A stretch of DNA of 8,498 nucleotides from assembly GCA_023427865.1 (NCBI GenBank), contig JAEYZV010000158.1, positions 1 through 8,498 on the forward strand, in the 5' to 3' direction. How positions within the stretch are numbered: position 1 is the first letter of the stretch; each line of letters opens with the position of its first letter. This document shows positions 5,204-8,498 of this stretch, one piece after another. The translations under genes and the position numbers were made by a program. The DNA is from Acidobacteriota bacterium. GTDB lineage: Bacteria > Acidobacteriota > Vicinamibacteria > Vicinamibacterales > Vicinamibacteraceae. The notes under the pieces were generated by a model. That model was given only the letters and a program-made list of their open reading frames with translations. It was not told the origin of the DNA and made no database searches.

Positions 5204-6250
5204 ATGTCGTCTCGAGTGGAAGTCGGCGTGCTGGGCGCCACCGGTACGGTGGGCCAGCAGTTCGTGCGGTTGCTGGAGCGCCACCCGTGGTTCCAGGCCA
5301 CCTGGCTGGCCGCCAGCGATCGGTCCGAGGGGAAGCGGTACGCCGAGGCAGCGTCCTGGAAGCTCTCGACCCCCATGTCGGACGAGGCTGCCGAGCGCAT
5401 CGTCCAGGCTCCGAAGCCCGGCAAGGGGCCGAAGCTCGTGTTCTCGGCGCTCGACGCGAGCGTAGCCGGGGACCTCGAGAGGGCGTTCGCCGAAGCCGGG
5501 CATATCGTCGTGAGCAATGCCCGCAACTTCCGCATGGACCCGCTCGTGCCGCTGCTCGTGCCCGAGATCAACGCCGACCACCTGGAACTGGTCGCCAGGC
5601 AGCAGGCGGCCTACGGGTGGAAGGGGGGCATCGTCACCAACCCGAACTGCTCGACCGTGTTCCTGGCCATGGCCCTGGCCCCGCTGCGTGCGCTCGGGCT
5701 GACCGCCTGCAACGTGGTGACGCTCCAGGCGACATCCGGTGCCGGTTACCCGGGCGTGCCGTCGCTCGACATCGTCGGCAACGTCGTGCCGTTCATCGGA
5801 GGTGAGGAGGACAAGCTCGAAACCGAGCCACAGAAGATTCTCGGGGCTCTTGCCGACTCCCGGGTCGAGCCGCATGGCGTCCGGATCAGCGCCCACACGA
5901 CGCGCGTGCCGGTGATCGACGGTCACACCGAGATGGTGTCGGTCGACTTCGCCGGCACCGTGTCCGCCGGTGACGTCCGGGCCGCCTTCGATGCGTTCAG
6001 TGGCGAACCGCAGCAGCGCGAGCTGCCGTCGGCGCCTCGTCGGCCGCTCGTGTATCTCGATGCAGAGAATCGGCCGCAGCCCCGGCTCGACGTCGAGCGC
6101 GACAACGGCATGGCCGTGTTCCTCGGCCGGCTGCGGCCGTGCCCCGTCATGCAGCACAAGTTCGTGGCGCTCGGGCACAACACCGTTCGCGGGGCGGCCG
6201 GTGCGGCGTTGCTCAATGCAGAACTGATGCAGGCGCAGGGCCTGCTCTGA
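5204..6250 (+). CDS. asd: aspartate-semialdehyde dehydrogenase, archaeal/fungal type
   Basis: 348 residues. Reduces L-4-aspartyl phosphate to L-aspartate-4-semialdehyde with NADPH, the second step of the aspartate family shared by Lys, Thr, Met and diaminopimelate. The N-terminal Rossmann motif is VGVLGATGTVGQQF (7-20). The catalytic Cys149 is in TNPNCST, followed by TLQATSGAGYPGVPS, and the general base is probably His241 in RVPVIDGHTE. The SGAGYPGV segment and overall length match the archaeal/fungal-type group rather than the E. coli Asd type; this is recognition from memory. The start is supported by GAGGA at 5195-5199, 4 nt upstream. It is the first structural gene after the attenuator terminator and is followed by lysC after 9 bp. 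Confidence 0.94.
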   Translation: MSSRVEVGVLGATGTVGQQFVRLLERHPWFQATWLAASDRSEGKRYAEAASWKLSTPMSDEAAERIVQAPKPGKGPKLVFSALDASVAGDLERAFAEAGHIVVSNARNFRMDPLVPLLVPEINADHLELVARQQAAYGWKGGIVTNPNCSTVFLAMALAPLRALGLTACNVVTLQATSGAGYPGVPSLDIVGNVVPFIGGEEDKLETEPQKILGALADSRVEPHGVRISAHTTRVPVIDGHTEMVSVDFAGTVSAGDVRAAFDAFSGEPQQRELPSAPRRPLVYLDAENRPQPRLDVERDNGMAVFLGRLRPCPVMQHKFVALGHNTVRGAAGAALLNAELMQAQGLL

Positions 6251-6254
6251 GGTG
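6249..6254 (+). promoter_or_regulatory. Shine-Dalgarno of lysC
   Basis: GAGGTG overlaps the TGA stop codon of asd and lies 5 nt before the lysC ATG at 6260. It selects this start over the in-frame ATG at 6269 (Met4), which has nothing comparable upstream. Confidence 0.7.
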
Positions 6255-6259
6255 ACGCC

Positions 6260-7645
6260 ATGGTCGTAATGAAGTTCGGTGGCACTTCGGTCAAGGATCC
6301 CGAAGCCATCACGCGCCTGTCCCGCATCGTCGCCCGTGAACAGGGCATCAGCGGCGTGCCGGTCGTCGTCGTGTCGGCCATGTCCGGCATCACCGACCAG
6401 TTGCTCGACGCGGTTGCGGCCGTCGAGCGGGGCGACGCCGACGTTGCCTCGCAGAAGGTGACGGTCATGCGTGACCGGCACCGGGCGGCGGCCGAAGCGC
6501 TGCTGCGCGGAGAGGCGCGCGATCGTGTCATCGACGCCCTCGAACGGCAATGGCGCCAGGCGGCGGCGTTGCTGCACGCCATGGCCGTGCTGCGCGAGGT
6601 GTCGCCGCGATCGCGTGACGCCGTCGTGGCGATGGGGGAACTCGCCAGCTCGCAGCTCGTCGCGGCGGCGCTTGCCGAGCTCGGCACGCCGGCCGAGTTC
6701 GTGGATGCGCGCACGATCCTCGTCACCAGTGCAGACCACGGTCACGCCCAGCCCGACCAGGCGGGGACCGCGGCGCGGCTGCACGAACACGTGCTGCCGC
6801 TGGTGCGGTCGCGAGTAGTGCCCGTACTCGGCGGCTTCATCGGCGCAACGATCGAGGGCGTGACGACCACGCTCGGCCGCGGCGGCTCCGACTACTCCGC
6901 ATCGCTCTTCGGCGCCGGCCTGCGCGCCAGGGAGATCCAGATCTGGACCGACGTGGACGGCATGCTCACGGCCGACCCGCGTGTCGTGAACGGAGCCAGG
7001 CCGCTGCCGGCGCTGTCGTTCGCCGAGGCATCGGAGCTCGCCTACTTCGGGGCCAAGGTCCTCCACCCGAGCACGATTGCGCCGGCGGTTGCCGACGGCA
7101 TCCCGGTGCGGGTCCTCAACTCGCATCGACCGGAGGTCGCCGGCACGACCATCACCGCGAACCCGCCGCTGCCCGACGCGCCCCTGACCGGGCTTGCCTG
7201 CAAGCGCGACATCACGGTGATCGACATCCGTTCGACGATGATGCTGGCGGCTTACGGATTCATGCGTCGCGTGTTCGAGGTGTTCGAGCGCTATCGCACC
7301 TCGGTCGACGTGATCACCACCTCCGAGGTCAGCGTCTCGATCACCATCGAGGACCGGCGTGCGCTCGACGACATCGTCGCCGACCTGGCGGCGTTTGCCG
7401 AGGTGAGCGTCGAGTCGGAGATGGCCCTGCTGTGTGCAGTGGGCGAGCGGTTGCGGCTCGAGCCGGGTCTTGCGGCCCGCGTTCTCGGGGCCCTCGACGA
7501 GTTCCCGCTGCGCATGGTCTCGCAGGCACGCGCCCGTCGCAATCTCACGGTGGTGCTGCCCCAGGCGCAGCTGCAGGCGGCGATGACCCGCGTCCATGAT
7601 CGGTTCTGCCTGGTGCCGGAGCCGGTGGCCGAGGCGGTCGGGTGA
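6260..7645 (+). CDS. lysC: aspartate kinase, lysine-sensitive (LysC) type
   Basis: 461 residues, close to E. coli LysC. Phosphorylates aspartate, the committed step of the pathway. The kinase domain (about 1-300) has KFGGTS (5-10), MGELASSQL with Glu127, TLGRGGSDYSA (204-214), TDVDGMLTADPR (230-241) and AYFGAKVLHP (261-270). Two ACT domains follow. The first holds MLAAYGFMRRVFEVF then SVDVITTSEVSVS (348-360), which resembles the lysine-binding ACT of LysC and not the threonine-type sequence of ThrA. The second spans about 388-450 (LLCAVGERL, then LRMVSQARARRNLTVVLP). No homoserine dehydrogenase domain is fused. Feedback by lysine is therefore expected but not proven. It is translationally coupled to its neighbours: 9 bp after asd, and its stop overlaps the dapB start by 4 bp. 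Confidence 0.93.
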   Translation: MVVMKFGGTSVKDPEAITRLSRIVAREQGISGVPVVVVSAMSGITDQLLDAVAAVERGDADVASQKVTVMRDRHRAAAEALLRGEARDRVIDALERQWRQAAALLHAMAVLREVSPRSRDAVVAMGELASSQLVAAALAELGTPAEFVDARTILVTSADHGHAQPDQAGTAARLHEHVLPLVRSRVVPVLGGFIGATIEGVTTTLGRGGSDYSASLFGAGLRAREIQIWTDVDGMLTADPRVVNGARPLPALSFAEASELAYFGAKVLHPSTIAPAVADGIPVRVLNSHRPEVAGTTITANPPLPDAPLTGLACKRDITVIDIRSTMMLAAYGFMRRVFEVFERYRTSVDVITTSEVSVSITIEDRRALDDIVADLAAFAEVSVESEMALLCAVGERLRLEPGLAARVLGALDEFPLRMVSQARARRNLTVVLPQAQLQAAMTRVHDRFCLVPEPVAEAVG

Positions 7646-8331
7646 TCCGCGCAGTCCTCTTCGGGCACGGCCGGATGGGGCGGCTCGTCGGCGTTCACGC
7701 GGCAGAGCACGGCGTCGAGATCGTCGGCGTGCTCACGAGCCGGAGCACGCAGGACGAGTGGGACGCCACTTCCGGGGCCGGCGCCGACGTGGTGATCGAC
7801 TTCGCCACCGGCGAGGCGATGCCGGCAGCTCTCGAACGACTGTGCGGCCTGGCGCCCACGCTCGTGCTCGGGAGCACCGGCTGGGGCGCCCGCGAGTCGG
7901 ACGTCCGAGCCACCGCGGCGCGCTTCGGCGCGGGCGTCGTTGCCGCGTCCAACTTCTCGGTGGGGGCGTACCTGCTCGAGGCGGCGCTGCGGGTCGTCAG
8001 TGCGTCGGTGGAGGGACTCGCGGAGTACGAGACGTTCCTCCATGAGGCGCATCACTCGAAGAAGCGCGACGCGCCGTCGGGCACGGCCCTGCTGCTCATC
8101 GACGCGATGCGGCAGGCCGGACTGACGCGGCACGTCGACGTCTCGTCGACGCGCGCCGGGCACATTCCGGGGACGCACACCGTCGGTTTCGATGGTCCGG
8201 CCGAGACGGTCACGCTGACGCACACGGTCCGCGACCGCGCGACGTTCGCGCACGGCGCGCTGCGGGCCGCGCAGTGGGTCCAGGGCCGCACGGGCTGGTA
8301 CACGATGCGCGACGTGCTCGGCATCGCCTAG
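7642..8331 (+). CDS. dapB: 4-hydroxy-tetrahydrodipicolinate reductase, compact form
   Basis: 229 residues, about 40 fewer than E. coli DapB (273). Reduces the DapA product with NAD(P)H in the lysine/diaminopimelate branch. Recognised parts: nucleotide-binding FGHGRMGR (7-14), DVVIDFATGEA (49-59), LVLGSTGWG (74-82; GSTG instead of the usual GTTG), NFSVGAY (104-110), the catalytic stretch EAHHSKKRDAPSGTA with His137, His138 and Lys141, and RAGHIPGTHTVGF (171-183). The shortening lies in the Rossmann part between residues 33 and 49, where longer DapB proteins carry an extra strand-helix section. The C-terminal tetramerisation/substrate domain looks complete. The start is GTG, whose last two bases begin the lysC stop (GTGA overlap), which points to coupled translation. 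No dapA is seen before the window ends. Confidence 0.9.
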   Translation: MIRAVLFGHGRMGRLVGVHAAEHGVEIVGVLTSRSTQDEWDATSGAGADVVIDFATGEAMPAALERLCGLAPTLVLGSTGWGARESDVRATAARFGAGVVAASNFSVGAYLLEAALRVVSASVEGLAEYETFLHEAHHSKKRDAPSGTALLLIDAMRQAGLTRHVDVSSTRAGHIPGTHTVGFDGPAETVTLTHTVRDRATFAHGALRAAQWVQGRTGWYTMRDVLGIA

Positions 8332-8338
8332 CGGTTGA

Positions 8339-8358
8339 CCGTCGGCAGGGCCCGACGG
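8339..8358. repeat. short inverted repeat after dapB
   Basis: CCGTCGG (8339-8345) pairs perfectly with CCGACGG (8352-8358) around a 6-base loop, starting 8 bp after the dapB stop. No T-run follows, so it is not a standard intrinsic terminator. It sits at the start of the 82-bp tandem repeat, and the second copy keeps the arms only imperfectly. Confidence 0.45.
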
Positions 8359-8498
8359 CTACGAATGGGACGGGTGGCTGCCGGTCGGGTCGCAGCCAGC
8401 GCTGCTGGGTGGCGGCGGATCGTCCGGCAAGGCCCGATGGCTACGTATCGAACGGACGGCCACGCGTCGGTTCGCACTATCGCCTGCTGGGCGGCGGT
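8343..8498. repeat. diverged 82-bp tandem direct repeat, second copy cut by the window edge
   Basis: Copy 1 is 8343-8424 and copy 2 begins at 8425. Both open with CGGCARGGCCCGAYGGCTACG and both carry CTGCTGGG (8402-8409 and 8484-8491), an offset of exactly 82 bp, followed by GYGGCGG. The centre is less conserved. No convincing coding frame or RNA gene is recognised in this stretch. More copies may lie to the right. Confidence 0.7.

Noticed and set aside
5126..7597. 823-residue open frame on the minus strand, antisense to asd and lysC
   Set aside because: It has no family features, is rich in Arg and His from high-GC antisense reading, and covers two certain genes on the other strand.
6269..7645. 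Alternative lysC start at Met4 (MKFGG)
   Set aside because: The ATG at 6260 has a GAGGTG Shine-Dalgarno at the right distance; the later one does not.
8332..8358. Intrinsic terminator after dapB
   Set aside because: The hairpin has no T-run after it; it is recorded only as an inverted repeat, and the operon may continue beyond the window.

Overview
The window is high-GC bacterial chromosome (by eye close to 70% G+C), densely coding, with no tRNA, rRNA, transposase or phage gene visible. The gene set (an archaeal/fungal-type aspartate-semialdehyde dehydrogenase, a lysine-type aspartokinase and a compact DapB in one operon, an ABHD18-like hydrolase, an AHSA1-type SRPBCC protein) and the heptamer repeats between genes would fit an Acidobacteriota lineage such as Vicinamibacterales. 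This taxonomic guess is an inference from memory and was not tested.

Layout. (1) About 1-2748, minus strand: a cluster read right to left, with an AhpD/carboxymuconolactone-decarboxylase-like protein, an amidase-signature hydrolase whose start lies 3 bp after the previous stop, and an alpha/beta hydrolase that runs to the left edge. (2) 2749-2946: a divergent intergenic region largely made of two kinds of degenerate 7-bp tandem repeats. (3) 2947-4365, plus strand: pyruvate kinase. (4) 4366-4471: a convergent intergenic region, also built from degenerate heptamers, which start exactly at both flanking stop codons and form an inverted repeat. (5) 4472-4948, minus strand: a small SRPBCC/AHSA1 protein. 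(6) 4949-5203: a promoter, a 28-residue Thr/Ile-rich leader peptide and a strong intrinsic terminator, which together form a complete-looking transcription attenuator. (7) 5204-8331, plus strand: asd, lysC and dapB, with a 9-bp gap and then a 4-bp overlap. (8) 8332-8498: a diverged 82-bp tandem repeat cut by the right edge.

The main result is the attenuator. The leader peptide begins MTRTTITITVTT (7 Thr and 2 Ile in 12 codons), which closely resembles the logic of E. coli thrL. The RNA after it can form a pause hairpin, an antiterminator of 12 pairs with one bulge, and a terminator of 14 pairs plus a U-run, and these structures compete for the same bases. It sits in front of asd-lysC-dapB rather than thrABC. 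The first two steps are shared by the threonine, methionine and lysine branches, but DapB belongs only to lysine/diaminopimelate synthesis. A plausible reading is that threonine (and isoleucine) supply is sensed at transcription while lysine acts on the ACT domains of LysC.

A second theme is that several starts in the window (hydrolase, AhpD-like, SRPBCC, less exactly pyk and the leader) have a TANNNT-like -10 box only 7-15 nt before the ATG and no clear Shine-Dalgarno. This suggests leaderless or nearly leaderless first genes, whereas downstream operon genes (amidase, lysC) have good Shine-Dalgarno sequences.
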